Shown here: positions 12,842 to 21,373 of the stretch, piece by piece | Layout of the letters: every line of letters begins with the position of its first letter | Numbering within the stretch: position 1 is the stretch's first letter | Made by a program: the position numbers and the translations under genes | Assembly (NCBI RefSeq): GCF_030413595.1 | Contig: NZ_CP129238.1 | Location: 2,232,001 to 2,296,000, forward strand | From: Planococcus liqunii | GTDB lineage: Bacteria; Bacillota; Bacilli; Bacillales_A; Planococcaceae | DNA length: 64,000 nucleotides | Reading direction: 5' to 3' | Notes under the pieces: model-generated | Database searches by the model: none | What the model was told of the DNA's origin: nothing | What the model saw: the letters and a program-made list of their open reading frames with translations, nothing else

Positions 12842-13138
12842 CTAAAAACTATTTATAGGCTTTTTGTTGTACGTCCATAACAATCCATGATAAATTTGCA
12901 GATTTTCTTCGCAATCTTCGCAAAAAGCCAAATCGCCTTCATTCCAATATGCAATAGCTCCCTGTCCTTTGGATTTGCTGCTGGAGAATTTTTGGTCCAT
13001 GCCTTTTTTTCTTTCTTCGAAATAGGCGAGAGCTTTCTGAAACTCGTCAAAGCTCTTCTGTTCATAGATGTCTTTTTCCCAGCCTTCCAACATCCACCAC
13101 GGTTCTTCGAAGCCTTTCGTGTAAAAAATTTCATGCAT
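12842..13138 (-). CDS. DUF1033-like small protein
   Basis: 98 residues from ATG 13138, which has GGAG nine nt upstream; an ATG five codons earlier is poorly spaced from any site. The N-terminal EPWWMLEGWEKDI segment, rich in Trp, resembles the DUF1033 family of Bacillales. The C-terminal half has a CEDCEENLQIYHGLLW segment with paired cysteines. Function is unknown. The csp promoter starts directly after its stop codon, so the two genes may overlap in transcription. Confidence 0.65.
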   Translation of the reverse strand: MHEIFYTKGFEEPWWMLEGWEKDIYEQKSFDEFQKALAYFEERKKGMDQKFSSSKSKGQGAIAYWNEGDLAFCEDCEENLQIYHGLLWTYNKKPINSF

Positions 13139-13346
13139 GTAAATCCGCTCCATTCTTTCCCTATAAGCATTCTCCCAGAACTGTCTAAATATGTCTAGTT
13201 CTTTGACTGCCTTTTTTCTGGCAGTCGCAAAGTTTGTATTGGCTTCTTATTCCTTGTAAAATAGGAAGGAGACAAGGAATCATTTGAAACTTTTAGCGGC
13301 TTATTTCGTATATATAGTAACAGCTGCACCAAAGGAGGACAGTTTC

Positions 13347-14045
13347 ATGAAGCCTTTTGAAAAATTCATCCAACGGCAGACCGTCAGCCTGCCTCTTATG
13401 ACCGTCATGTTTCCCGTATTGTATATGGGTGCAGAAATCGGGCTGATCGCTTCAGGAGCCGTGGCCGCCGGAACATATCTTGCCAGCACCTCTACTATGA
13501 AACATGTACAATATTCGTCCGATTCGAAAAAACTCGGCATGACCCGGAGTGAATATAAAAATGTACGCAATCAAGTAAAAGAAGCCAAATTGAAAATCAA
13601 ACAATTGCAGAAGAGTTCTTACCAGGTACGTTCAATCTCTTCGTTTAAGCAGTTAATGAATATGGCGAAAGTCGCCAACAAGATTGTTGCCCATGTGCAG
13701 CAAAATCCCCGCAAGTTTTATTTGGCGGAATCGTTCTTTTATTCGCATCTCGAATCTGCAGTGGAATTAACCCAGAAATACGCTTTGCTTGTCGGCCAGC
13801 CGGTAAAAGACCGTGAATTGAAAGTGGCTCTTCAAGACACACGCGAAACGCTGCATTCGATGAGCGATGTGCTGGAACGCGATTTGAAAAAAGTGCTGTC
13901 TACCGATGTCGAACAGCTTCGGATGGAGCTCGACTATGCCCGTCTGACCGTCGACCAGCACAACAACCAGAAATTGCTCGAACAATACCCTACTGACAGT
14001 GAAGGAGACGTGGAACATGACAGAAAATCGCTCGAATCAAAGTGA
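13347..14045 (+). CDS. xpaC: XpaC family protein
   Basis: 232 residues from ATG 13347, placed by a strong AAAGGAGG 9 nt upstream (an upstream in-frame start lacks one). A hydrophobic N-terminal hairpin (about residues 15-50) is followed by a long Lys/Gln-rich helical region. XpaC was named for 5-bromo-4-chloroindolyl phosphate hydrolysis in B. subtilis, but its real role is unclear. It overlaps telA by 29 bp in another frame, matching the xpaC-yaaN pair of B. subtilis, so the two are translated from one mRNA and probably act together. Confidence 0.88.
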   Translation: MKPFEKFIQRQTVSLPLMTVMFPVLYMGAEIGLIASGAVAAGTYLASTSTMKHVQYSSDSKKLGMTRSEYKNVRNQVKEAKLKIKQLQKSSYQVRSISSFKQLMNMAKVANKIVAHVQQNPRKFYLAESFFYSHLESAVELTQKYALLVGQPVKDRELKVALQDTRETLHSMSDVLERDLKKVLSTDVEQLRMELDYARLTVDQHNNQKLLEQYPTDSEGDVEHDRKSLESK

Positions 14046-15192
14046 ACTTGATGATTTGCTGGGCAACCCCTTCGGCATGGAGCCGGTTGCGCAGGAAGTA
14101 AATCTGGCTAAGCCGGGCGGACAGCCTGTAGCGTTAATGGAACGGTTGACTAAAGACGAACAGGAAAAGGCGCGCGAACTGGCCAAACAAATTCCTGCCG
14201 GCAATTATGAAGCTATTTTAACATACGGAGCGAATGCGCAAAACCAATTAAGCCAGTTTTCCCATAAAATGCTGGATCACGTCCAGTCGAAAGACATCGG
14301 CCCTGTTGGAGATGTTTTGAATGATTTGATGAAAAAATTGCAGGAATTGAATCCAGAAGAACTGTCCCAAAGCAAAAAGTCGGGGTTGCGCAAATTGTTT
14401 GCGAAAGCGAAGTACTCCGTTCAGGAAATGATGACAAAATATCAGAAGCTTTCCACTCAAGTGGACCGCATCAGCATCCAGCTGGACCACTCAAAACGCG
14501 GCCTATTGGAAGACGTGCAAATGCTGGAACAGCTTTACGACCAGAACAAAACTTACTTCCAGGCGCTGAACGTCTATATTGCCGCTGCCGAATTAAAACG
14601 CGATGAAATTTTGAATGAAACGATTCCAACTCTACGCCGCCGCGCCGAGCAATCGAACGACCAAATGGCCTACCAGGAAGTCAACGATATGGCGCAGTTT
14701 TTGGACCGCCTGGAAAAACGGCTTTACGATTTGCAGCTGTCTCGCCAGATCACAATTCAAAGCGCACCGCAAATCCGGATGATCCAGCAGACCAACCAGA
14801 CCTTGGCGGAAAAAATTCAATCGTCCATCATGACATCGATTCCGTTATGGAAAAACCAGATTGCCATCGCTTTGACGTTGAACCGCCAAATGAAAGCAGT
14901 CGAAGCCCAGAAACAAGTCACCGCTACGACAAATGAATTGCTTCTGAAAAACTCCGAAATGCTGAAAGTGAATTCCGTTGAAACGGCCAAAGAAAATGAG
15001 CGCGGCATAGTGGAAATTGAAACCTTGAAACAAACGCAGGAAAACTTGCTGACCACGATTGAAGAAACGCTTCGCATCCAAGCTGAAGGACGCAAAAACC
15101 GCAAAGCGGCAGAAATTGAAATCGGCAAAATGGAAGAAGATTTGAAACAACGCCTGCTGTCGATCCAAGACGACCGCGAAGGGCGTGCATGA
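14017..15192 (+). CDS. telA: TelA/YaaN family toxic-anion resistance protein
   Basis: 391 residues from ATG 14017 (AAGGAG at 14002-14007). The protein is almost wholly alpha-helical and coiled-coil, with the conserved core NLNP-like [21 protein letters not shown] and [24 protein letters not shown] segment of TelA proteins; it lacks signal peptide and membrane helices. TelA genes are linked to tellurite and some antibiotic tolerance; the mechanism is not known. The start lies within the 3' end of xpaC. A strong terminator follows 7 nt after the stop. Confidence 0.93.
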   Translation: MTENRSNQSELDDLLGNPFGMEPVAQEVNLAKPGGQPVALMERLTKDEQEKARELAKQIPAGNYEAILTYGANAQNQLSQFSHKMLDHVQSKDIGPVGDVLNDLMKKLQELNPEELSQSKKSGLRKLFAKAKYSVQEMMTKYQKLSTQVDRISIQLDHSKRGLLEDVQMLEQLYDQNKTYFQALNVYIAAAELKRDEILNETIPTLRRRAEQSNDQMAYQEVNDMAQFLDRLEKRLYDLQLSRQITIQSAPQIRMIQQTNQTLAEKIQSSIMTSIPLWKNQIAIALTLNRQMKAVEAQKQVTATTNELLLKNSEMLKVNSVETAKENERGIVEIETLKQTQENLLTTIEETLRIQAEGRKNRKAAEIEIGKMEEDLKQRLLSIQDDREGRA

Positions 15193-15198
15193 TGTTAA

Positions 15199-15230
15199 CC
15201 CGAAAGCTTGTGAGCTTTCGGGTTTTTTTG
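15199..15230 (+). terminator. Terminator of xpaC-telA
   Basis: CCCGAAAGCT / AGCTTTCGGG stem followed by TTTTTTTG. Confidence 0.92.
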
Positions 15231-15246
15231 TGCCTTTTGGCCGTGC

Positions 15247-15350
15247 GGACAGTATATGGCTGGCTGGGACAGTATTTCTGTTCGAGCGGACAGTATTTCG
15301 GCTATCCAGGACAGTATTCTCGTTTTCTAGGAGTAGCCAGCTCTCAAAAT
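15247..15350. repeat. 21-bp-period direct repeat array 1 (GGACAGTAT motif)
   Basis: GGACAGTAT occurs at 15247, 15267, 15288 and 15309 with steps of 20, 21 and 21 bp; a decayed fifth unit (GGAGTA) starts at 15330. Sequence between motifs is not conserved. It lies in the 559-bp region between the convergent telA and yojO genes, where no coding frame is credible. Confidence 0.75.
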
Positions 15351-15369
15351 ACATAAAAATATATTGGAA

Positions 15370-15466
15370 AGCCCACCGTGCATGGCACAGTGGGCTCTTC
15401 GGATGGGTTCCGCGTCGTGGAACCCATCCGTTTTGGCAGCAACGGCCCGGAAACCGGGTTGTTGCT
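15370..15466. repeat. Three consecutive strong hairpins
   Basis: H1: AGCCCAC / GTGGGCT (15370-15376, 15390-15396). H2: CGGATGGGTTCC / GGAACCCATCCG, a perfect 12-bp stem with a 7-nt loop (15400-15430). H3: AGCAAC-GG-CCCGG / CCGGG-TT-GTTGCT with AAA loop (15438-15466), whose middle pairs are G-U if the plus strand is RNA. None is followed by a proper U-tract, so they are not simple terminators. They sit between the two 21-bp-period arrays. Confidence 0.7.
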
Positions 15467-15495
15467 GTTGCAAAATCTTCTTCTTCCACCGAAAA

Positions 15496-15565
15496 GAAAG
15501 TAAATACGTGTGAACAGAAAGTATTCACGTCCAAAATGAAAGTATTTCACCACTAATTGAAAGCA
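15496..15565. repeat. 21-bp-period direct repeat array 2 (GAAAGTAT motif)
   Basis: GAAAG starts at 15496, 15517, 15538 and 15559, exactly every 21 bp; three units continue as GAAAGTAWW, the last has GAAAGCA. The shared AAGTAT/CAGTAT core suggests kinship with array 1. Confidence 0.75.
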
Positions 15566-15751
15566 ACCCTTTTTCCGGAAATTATTTATCTCTTATATAA
15601 GTAAACTAATGAAATGAATCCTTCGCGCATGCACAGAGGGTTTTAGGATAGCTCTGTCCCATATGAAGAAGCAAAGCTATTTTAACATCCTATCTTCTTT
15701 GCTTTCGAATGTATTTTCTCGACTCCTGCGCAGACTGCATTTTTTCACCAA

Positions 15752-17605
15752 TTATCCAGACTGAATCACCAAATGCAGTGTCCGCTTCAACAGCCGCAGT
15801 GTCTGTTCGACAAATTGCTCGAGCGAGTCAGCGCTGACGGATTTATTGCCATACATCATGCGGTAAAAAGCGGCCTGTTCATCGGTTGTCGGTTCGCTGC
15901 TCAGAAACAGATGCAGCACTTCGATGCCCTGCTTTTTCGCTTCGGAAACCGCATTGGCCGTGTCTACGACGCCATTTTCGGCGTAGTTGTAGGCAGATGG
16001 TTCTCCGTCTGAAAATACCAGCATAAAGCGGTGCTTTTCGGGCCGCTTGTTGATGCGGTCCTTCATCCAGCGAATGGCAAAGCCGTCCCGGTTGTCTTCG
16101 TGCGCTTCCATCGAAACAATTTCCTCGGCATGGTCACGGCTGCCGTCTTCCAGTTTGTGCATCCATTCAAAGTAATTCGGTTGTGCTGCGTCGCTTGCCT
16201 CGTATGCATCTTCATAAAACAGCACAATGTCATGCGGTACATTCAATCCGCGCAGCACATCGTGGAATAGCAGGACGGCTTGTTTCGTTTCATCGAGTTT
16301 ATCAATCATCGATGCCGAACCGTCAATCAGCAAACAAAAAACGGCATCCAGTTCTTTGGAGGGCGCAGTTTTCCGGTAAAACGGCTTTGGTCGTTCTTCA
16401 ATCACCAACGGCAACAGATTTCTCGACAATCTGCCGGCATTCAAATTGTGCCGCACATCTTGCCGGCGCTGCGTCATGCGTTTTTTCAGCTCGCGCAGTA
16501 ACGCCCGCACATACGGCGCTTGTTTTCTGCGCCAGTCTTCAATAACCGCCCGTTGGTCTTTTGATGCCGCGATCCTTTTTTCCGCGTAAACCACTCCATC
16601 ATTGGCAGCGCCGAATTTGCCAGCTGCTTTTTTCGGTTCGCTTTCCATCCGCTGGTCGGTTGCGTCATTGTCTTCCTGATGTTCACCGCGGGAATCGCCT
16701 TTCGCCGTCTGCTGGACATCCCCGCTACCTTCATCTTCCCGGCCGCCTTCTGCATAGCTGGAATCGCCTCGTTCGAGTTCATATTCCATCGCCGGTGCTT
16801 CCGATATTTCTGTTTCGCGGTGCCAGGACTGGAACCATTCCTCAATCGTTTCGATTTCTTCTTCCTGGTTTCCCTCTTCAGGCTCGATGCCTTCATGGTA
16901 ACGGTAAGGCGGCGCTTTATCTGCCGCTTCGCCGAATGTATAATACGTGTGCACCATGTCTTCTGCCAATATATATTCCAGCCGCGGCAGCAGGCGTTTC
17001 ACTACTGCTGCCGCATCAGCGGTGGACCTTGCATCGAATAATCCCGTCCATAGAAAGAACAACGGCTCGAATGCTTCACTGTCCGGCGCTTCTTCCCCTC
17101 TTAAGCGCAAAAATGCCGCATTTAAAAAAGCATCCGCCAAAAAACCTTTTTGCCGGTTCTGCCGGTATTGATCCTTGTGGTAATCCACATAAACAGACTC
17201 TCTTATTGTGAAAGCTTCAGCTGTTCCCGGCCGCTCTTTGCTGATTTTTTCAATCAACCGAAACTCTTCTGCACACAACAGCAGCTGTTCTTTTAAATTT
17301 GGAAGCTCTGCAGCTGCACCTTTAAATCGCAGCCAGGCCTTCATATTAAAATGGCGCCAATACCCCGCACCCAGTAAATAAACATCGGATAAATAGCCAT
17401 TGCGTTCAATATTTTTCGGGCGATGGCGCCAAAAAACACTGATTGACACCGATGCTTCCGACGGCCGGAATTCAATCAATTTTCGCGTTGTCACTTTTAG
17501 ATAAGGGGCATCCGCCAATGCACCCGCCAGCATCTCCATTTGGTGGAGCAATTTCGTATCGATCGTTTCATTATTAAATTGGATAAAGCGATTGACTGAA
17601 GCCAT
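15752..17605 (-). CDS. yojO: VWA-domain protein, YojO/NorD (CobT-like)
   Basis: About 617 residues. The N-terminal 250 residues are mixed helical; a low-complexity acidic stretch (about 250-340) follows; the C-terminal von Willebrand A domain starts near residue 415 with a MIDAS motif DGSAS near 430 and MLVFSDGEPS near 535. This matches B. subtilis YojO, annotated as a nitric-oxide-reductase-activation or CobT-like protein. It works with the MoxR AAA+ ATPase directly upstream, probably as a chaperone pair that loads metal or matures a target complex. The ATG at 17605 has AGGTG 6 nt upstream; a GTG at 17614, adjoining the upstream stop, is an alternative. No nor genes are in the window, so the client is unknown. 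Confidence 0.85.
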   Translation of the reverse strand: MASVNRFIQFNNETIDTKLLHQMEMLAGALADAPYLKVTTRKLIEFRPSEASVSISVFWRHRPKNIERNGYLSDVYLLGAGYWRHFNMKAWLRFKGAAAELPNLKEQLLLCAEEFRLIEKISKERPGTAEAFTIRESVYVDYHKDQYRQNRQKGFLADAFLNAAFLRLRGEEAPDSEAFEPLFFLWTGLFDARSTADAAAVVKRLLPRLEYILAEDMVHTYYTFGEAADKAPPYRYHEGIEPEEGNQEEEIETIEEWFQSWHRETEISEAPAMEYELERGDSSYAEGGREDEGSGDVQQTAKGDSRGEHQEDNDATDQRMESEPKKAAGKFGAANDGVVYAEKRIAASKDQRAVIEDWRRKQAPYVRALLRELKKRMTQRRQDVRHNLNAGRLSRNLLPLVIEERPKPFYRKTAPSKELDAVFCLLIDGSASMIDKLDETKQAVLLFHDVLRGLNVPHDIVLFYEDAYEASDAAQPNYFEWMHKLEDGSRDHAEEIVSMEAHEDNRDGFAIRWMKDRINKRPEKHRFMLVFSDGEPSAYNYAENGVVDTANAVSEAKKQGIEVLHLFLSSEPTTDEQAAFYRMMYGNKSVSADSLEQFVEQTLRLLKRTLHLVIQSG

Positions 17606-17614
17606 TGCCTTCAC

Positions 17615-18472
17615 CTACTTCTTCCAAGTATTCGCCAAGTCCATGAACAAATCGCGTTCACTGTCATCTTCCAGTTTTTCAGCAATGGCGTATTGGACCG
17701 CACGCATCGGATCCATGTGCTGCGCCAGCGCCGTTGCATCCAATAAACTGCGGATGGAAGCCGCTTCTTCTGACAGCAAGCCGTTTTGCACTTGCTTCAT
17801 CAAATCGGCTGCCAACTCCAGCATAAAGTTTTTGAGTGCCTGGTCAGCTTCCGGAAATTCCCGGTTCCATAATTGCTGCAGCTGGTCGCCCGTCAAATAC
17901 GGAATCGGATAAGCGATAAACCGGTTTTTTAACGCTTCGTTCATTGGAGCTGTTCCGATATAGCCTTCGTTGATTGCAGCGATGACACCAAAATCCGGAT
18001 GTGCTTCAATCACTTCACCGGTAAACGGGTTGGTCATCATCCGCCGGTGGTCCAGTGCGCTGTGAAGAATCGGCAGCGTTTCGGGCTTGGCCATATTGAT
18101 TTCATCAATGTACAAAAAATGCCCTTGCTTCATCGCGGTTACTACCGGCCCTTCCACGAACTCGATGCGGCTCTCCCCTTCCCGCTGGACGAGTGTCTTA
18201 AAGCCAAGGAGCGCTTCCGCGTCGAGGTCGACGGAACAGTTAATGCTTTGCATCGGCTGCTTGAACGTCGCTGAAATGCTCTCGGCCAGCTTCGTCTTGC
18301 CGGCGCCTGTTGGCCCTTTTAAAAGCACGGGCTTGCGCAACACCACGGCCGAAAGAATATCCTGCCATAAATTCTCGTCGGGCGCGATATAACCGCCTTC
18401 GCCGATCAATTTCTTGTAATCGCCGTGTTCACGGGCCGTTCTGTTTTGAATGTCCTGCTCAATAAAATGCAT
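17615..18472 (-). CDS. yojN: MoxR-family AAA+ ATPase, YojN/NorQ type
   Basis: 285 residues with Walker A GPTGAGKT at 53-60, Walker B FLYIDEINMA, a sensor segment VIAAINEGYIG and an arginine-finger region LKNRFIAYPIPY, as in MoxR/NorQ/CbbQ ATPases. It pairs with the VWA protein that begins at its stop codon. These pairs remodel or activate metalloenzymes. GAGGAG lies upstream of the ATG. A terminator-like hairpin (18490-18517) sits only about 18 bp before the start, so expression may depend on read-through. Confidence 0.88.
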   Translation of the reverse strand: MHFIEQDIQNRTAREHGDYKKLIGEGGYIAPDENLWQDILSAVVLRKPVLLKGPTGAGKTKLAESISATFKQPMQSINCSVDLDAEALLGFKTLVQREGESRIEFVEGPVVTAMKQGHFLYIDEINMAKPETLPILHSALDHRRMMTNPFTGEVIEAHPDFGVIAAINEGYIGTAPMNEALKNRFIAYPIPYLTGDQLQQLWNREFPEADQALKNFMLELAADLMKQVQNGLLSEEAASIRSLLDATALAQHMDPMRAVQYAIAEKLEDDSERDLFMDLANTWKK

Positions 18473-18489
18473 GCAAACTCCTCATTTCA

Positions 18490-18517
18490 TAGAAAAAACC
18501 GATGAGCTTCCATCGGT
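18490..18517 (-). terminator. Terminator directly upstream of yojN
   Basis: ACCGATG / CATCGGT stem with TTTTTT on the minus-strand side. It follows the repeat in the 3' region of the gene at 18824-19021 and ends 18 bp before the yojN ATG. Confidence 0.7.
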
Positions 18518-18550
18518 CTGTTTTGTTATTTGGGTTATGGATTTCTTTAG

Positions 18551-18823
18551 GTTGAAGCTAAACGGCTGTTTCCGCTTTTCTTACTGTCCAGCTGCAGCGC
18601 CTAGCCCCTCGAGTCACTTCGGCCTTGAATCCATAGCTGGAAAGCGCCATGGCTTTCAAAACCTCCAGCGCTTGTCGGGGCTGGACAGGCGCTTCCGCAT
18701 TTCTTGTCTAGCTGCAAGAGCCAGCTTCTCGGGTTATAAGCCGACCCAGCTAGGTGGCAAAAACACGCCACTTCGCTGGTCCGTCTTATACCGGTCGAAG
18801 CTAAACGGCTCTTTCCGCATTTC
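18551..18823 (-). repeat. Interspersed palindromic repeat, family 2, copy 1
   Basis: Three pieces: a partial end (18551-18584), a full unit opening TGTCCAGCTGCAGCGCCTAG (from about 18586), and a second unit (from about 18710) with CAAGAGCCAGCTTCTCGGG at one end and GAAGCTAAACGGCTCTTTCC at the other, so each unit can fold on itself. The second unit matches 19886-20006. It touches the stop codon of the small gene at 18824 and lies before the terminator at 18490. No coding frame is supported in this gap. Confidence 0.85.
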
Positions 18824-19021
18824 TTACTCAAAATATGTTTTGTAGAATCCTCCGACTTTTCCGGTGTTGTCTACGACGAACAAAAATTCTTCCGTTTCAT
18901 TTTTCACTTCGTAGGTTTTGCCTTCTGTCAGTACGTTCGATACCAAAAACTTTGCAGCATCGGTATGCTTGCACGTTACCGTGCGGATTGTCTCTTTTGT
19001 CAACCATTCGTTGTGAATCAC
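18824..19021 (-). CDS. Small conserved protein (DUF6501-like)
   Basis: 65 residues from GTG 19021, which has AAGGATGAGG upstream at good spacing; ATG and TTG codons 3 and 6 residues earlier would bury that site. The product opens MIHNEWLTKETIRTV and ends with VDNTGKVGGFYKTYFE, all soluble and rich in Thr, Glu and Lys. It looks like the DUF6501 family of short Bacillales proteins, from memory and without a search. Function unknown. The family-2 repeat starts right after its stop codon. Confidence 0.65.
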   Translation of the reverse strand: MIHNEWLTKETIRTVTCKHTDAAKFLVSNVLTEGKTYEVKNETEEFLFVVDNTGKVGGFYKTYFE

Positions 19022-19089
19022 AGTCCTCATCCTTTTCAATCTGTCTATTCATTTAGTATAAGGAATTACGTTAAGGATTTCAAATGCCG

Positions 19090-19680
19090 TTATTTCTTCG
19101 CAGTCCGGGAATGCAAGTATACGCGCAGCACCACGGCACAAACCACGACTATGGATAAAACCGTCAGCGCAACTTGGAGGTGTTCCAGAATGGATTTATA
19201 AGCATATGGGAAAGTCCTGCCCAAATTAAAATAAATGAACATCCAGACAAATCCCGCGGTGTAGGCATACAGCATGTATTGGCCGAACGGATAACGGTTT
19301 GCGCCGACAACATAAGGCATTGCCCAGCGGACGCCGGGAAGGAAAAAGCTAAACGAAATCGCCATTTTGCCGTGCCGCTCCAAAAATTCCGTTACGTTGC
19401 TGACCGCGCTCTTAAAACGGGTCCGGTTCAGCTTGTTGATCAGGCGTTTCCCCAATACCCGACCAATCAAATATGCGAACGAGTTGCTTGTAATCAACCC
19501 TAAATAAGCAGAGATGAATGCATAGACCGGATGGAATGAGCTGATTTCGGTCAAGACGCCTGAAAAAGAAGCCGCTACTTCGTTTGGCAAAGGCATGCCA
19601 AAGAGCAGCAGCCAGTTGAAAATGAACATGCTGACGTAGCCATATTCCTTTACCAGATCCATTAAAAAAGTTAAATCCAT
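19090..19680 (-). CDS. DedA/VTT-domain membrane protein
   Basis: 196 residues with four to five hydrophobic helices and the DedA signatures FGMPLPNEVAASFSGVL, YLIGRVLGKR, RHGKMAISFSFFLPGVRWAMPYVVGANRYPF. DedA/VTT proteins are scramblases or flippases for phospholipids and undecaprenyl phosphate and support membrane homeostasis. The motif F-x-R-x-x-P-x-x-R is present as FFLPGVRW. It is a single gene, with the odhAB terminator 42 bp upstream. Confidence 0.92.
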   Translation of the reverse strand: MDLTFLMDLVKEYGYVSMFIFNWLLLFGMPLPNEVAASFSGVLTEISSFHPVYAFISAYLGLITSNSFAYLIGRVLGKRLINKLNRTRFKSAVSNVTEFLERHGKMAISFSFFLPGVRWAMPYVVGANRYPFGQYMLYAYTAGFVWMFIYFNLGRTFPYAYKSILEHLQVALTVLSIVVVCAVVLRVYLHSRTAKK

Positions 19681-19721
19681 ACTTAACGCCTGCCTTTTGA
19701 CTCATCTCCTTCTATCATGAC

Positions 19722-19757
19722 AAAAAAAGGATGTCCCTGCAACGCAGGGACATCCTT
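19722..19757 (-). terminator. odhAB operon terminator
   Basis: AAGGATGTCCCTGC / GCAGGGACATCCTT perfect 14-bp stem, AAC loop, and a T-run on the minus strand. It lies about 250 nt beyond the odhB stop, with the family-2 repeat in between. Confidence 0.92.
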
Positions 19758-19808
19758 AAAAGTAGTTAACTGTATGAATTTGTGTCCAGTTTGGGACGGT
19801 TATGCTAG

Positions 19809-20007
19809 TTGTCCAGCTGCAAGAGTTCAGGCATTCAAAGCCTTCAGCGCTTGTCGAGACTAGACGGCCGTTTCCGCTTTACTAATTGTCCAGCTGCAAG
19901 AGCCAGCTTCTCGGGTCATAAGCCACTCCGGCTGTGCGGCAGAAGGCGCCGCTTCGCCGAATCGTCTTATGCCTGTCGAAGCTAAACGGCTCTTTCCGCT
20001 TTTCTAA
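19809..20007 (-). repeat. Interspersed palindromic repeat, family 2, copy 2
   Basis: A shortened first unit (19809-19885) and a full second unit (19886-20006) opening TGTCCAGCTGCAAGAGCC and closing GAAGCTAAACGGCTCTTTCC. The central TCATAAGCC...GTCTTATGCC arms fold into a long hairpin. It directly abuts the odhB stop codon, in the same orientation as copy 1 relative to transcription. Confidence 0.88.
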
Positions 20008-21279
20008 TTAAGATTCAAGCAATAGGTCTTCTGGGTTTTCGATCAATTCTTTGATCATTTTCAGGAAGCCAACTGAGTCGCTGCCATCGATTACGCGGTG
20101 GTCATAAGAAAGAGCCACGTACATCATTGGGCGGATTTCAATTGAATCGCCAATTGCTACCGGACGTTTTTGGATAGTGTGCATTCCAAGAATCCCTACT
20201 TGTGTTCCGTTCAAGATTGGAGTAGACATCAATGATCCGAATACACCGCCGTTAGTGATGGTGAATGATCCACCTGTCATGTCAGCAATTGAAAGCTTTT
20301 TGTCGCGGGCTTTTTTCGCAAGGTCTGCGATGCTCGCTTCAATTTCAGCAAAGTTTTTCTTGTCTGTATCGCGGACGATTGGCACAACCAGCCCTTCTTC
20401 TGTAGAAACTGCAATGCCTACATCGTAGAACTGTTTCAATAATAGATCTGTGCCGTCAAGCTCAGCGTTCACGTAAGGGTATTTCTTAAGTGCTGCTGTA
20501 ACTGCTTTTGTGAAGAATGACATGAAGCCAAGGCGAGTTCCATCATGATCCTGTTGGAACTTATCTTTTTTGCGGCTTCTCAACGCCATAACGTTGGTCA
20601 TGTCGATTTCATTGAATGTTGTCAACATAGCTGTGTTTTGGCGAACTTCCAACAAACGCTTTGCAATCGTCTGGCGGCGGCGAGACATTTTCTCGCGGAC
20701 GACGCGGCCAGATTCTTCATCAGAAGAAGGTGCAGAGGCTTTTGGAGCTTCCGCTTTCTGTGCAGGTGCAGACTCAGCAGCCGGTTTTGAACCATGAGCT
20801 TCTACGTCTTGTACACGTACACGGCCCATCGGGTCTACCGGAGAGATAGCAGCAAGATCGATGCCTTTTTCACGAGCCAGTTTGCGCGCAGCCGGGCTAG
20901 CGATTGTGCGTTCTGAAGACGTTTGCTCTTCAACTGCCGGAGCTTCCTCTTTTGCTTCCATTGTAGCTCCTGGCTGTGATGTTGTTGGAGCTTCTTCTTT
21001 CGCTTCCGGTGCAGGTGCAGCAGCTGGTGCAGCACTTTCGCCTGAAGATGCGCCGACGATTGCAATCACTTGTCCAACTTCAACAGTGTCGCCTTCTTTA
21101 GCCAAGTGCTCTTGTACAACGCCCGCTTCTTCAGAGATAACTTCAACGTTTACTTTATCTGTTTCCAATTCAACGATGAATTCACCTTTTTCAACTGTTT
21201 CGCCTGGCTGTTTGAGCCACTGAGCGATCGTTCCTTCTGTAATCGATTCTGCTAATTCTGGTACTTTAATTTCTGCCAC
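20008..21279 (-). CDS. odhB: 2-oxoglutarate dehydrogenase E2 (dihydrolipoyl succinyltransferase)
   Basis: 423 residues: an N-terminal lipoyl domain with the lipoylated Lys42 in ETDKVNVE, an Ala/Glu/Pro-rich linker (about 75-125), a peripheral subunit-binding domain (about 127-160, [16 protein letters not shown]) and the C-terminal acyltransferase core ending with the catalytic DHRVIDG (His394, Asp398). It transfers succinyl groups to CoA in the TCA cycle. It lies 94 bp after odhA in one operon. GGAGG precedes the ATG. The E3 gene is not in the window, as usual in Bacillus, where E3 is shared. Confidence 0.97.
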   Translation of the reverse strand: MAEIKVPELAESITEGTIAQWLKQPGETVEKGEFIVELETDKVNVEVISEEAGVVQEHLAKEGDTVEVGQVIAIVGASSGESAAPAAAPAPEAKEEAPTTSQPGATMEAKEEAPAVEEQTSSERTIASPAARKLAREKGIDLAAISPVDPMGRVRVQDVEAHGSKPAAESAPAQKAEAPKASAPSSDEESGRVVREKMSRRRQTIAKRLLEVRQNTAMLTTFNEIDMTNVMALRSRKKDKFQQDHDGTRLGFMSFFTKAVTAALKKYPYVNAELDGTDLLLKQFYDVGIAVSTEEGLVVPIVRDTDKKNFAEIEASIADLAKKARDKKLSIADMTGGSFTITNGGVFGSLMSTPILNGTQVGILGMHTIQKRPVAIGDSIEIRPMMYVALSYDHRVIDGSDSVGFLKMIKELIENPEDLLLES

Positions 21280-21373
21280 AAAAAATTCCTCCTTAGATTA
21301 TCTCTCTTTTATCAAGCGGAAAGCTGCTGCCCAAAAGCTTCAACTGCCTTTCGGGCAATAGCCGGTCCGAATC

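Noticed and set aside
15185..15556. 123-codon plus-strand frame over the hairpin and repeat region
   Set aside because: It runs through terminator, repeats and three hairpins; no ribosome binding site and composition follows the repeats.
15247..15565. CRISPR array
   Set aside because: Repeats are only 5-9 bp with a 21-bp period and no conserved 23-47-bp direct repeat; no cas genes.
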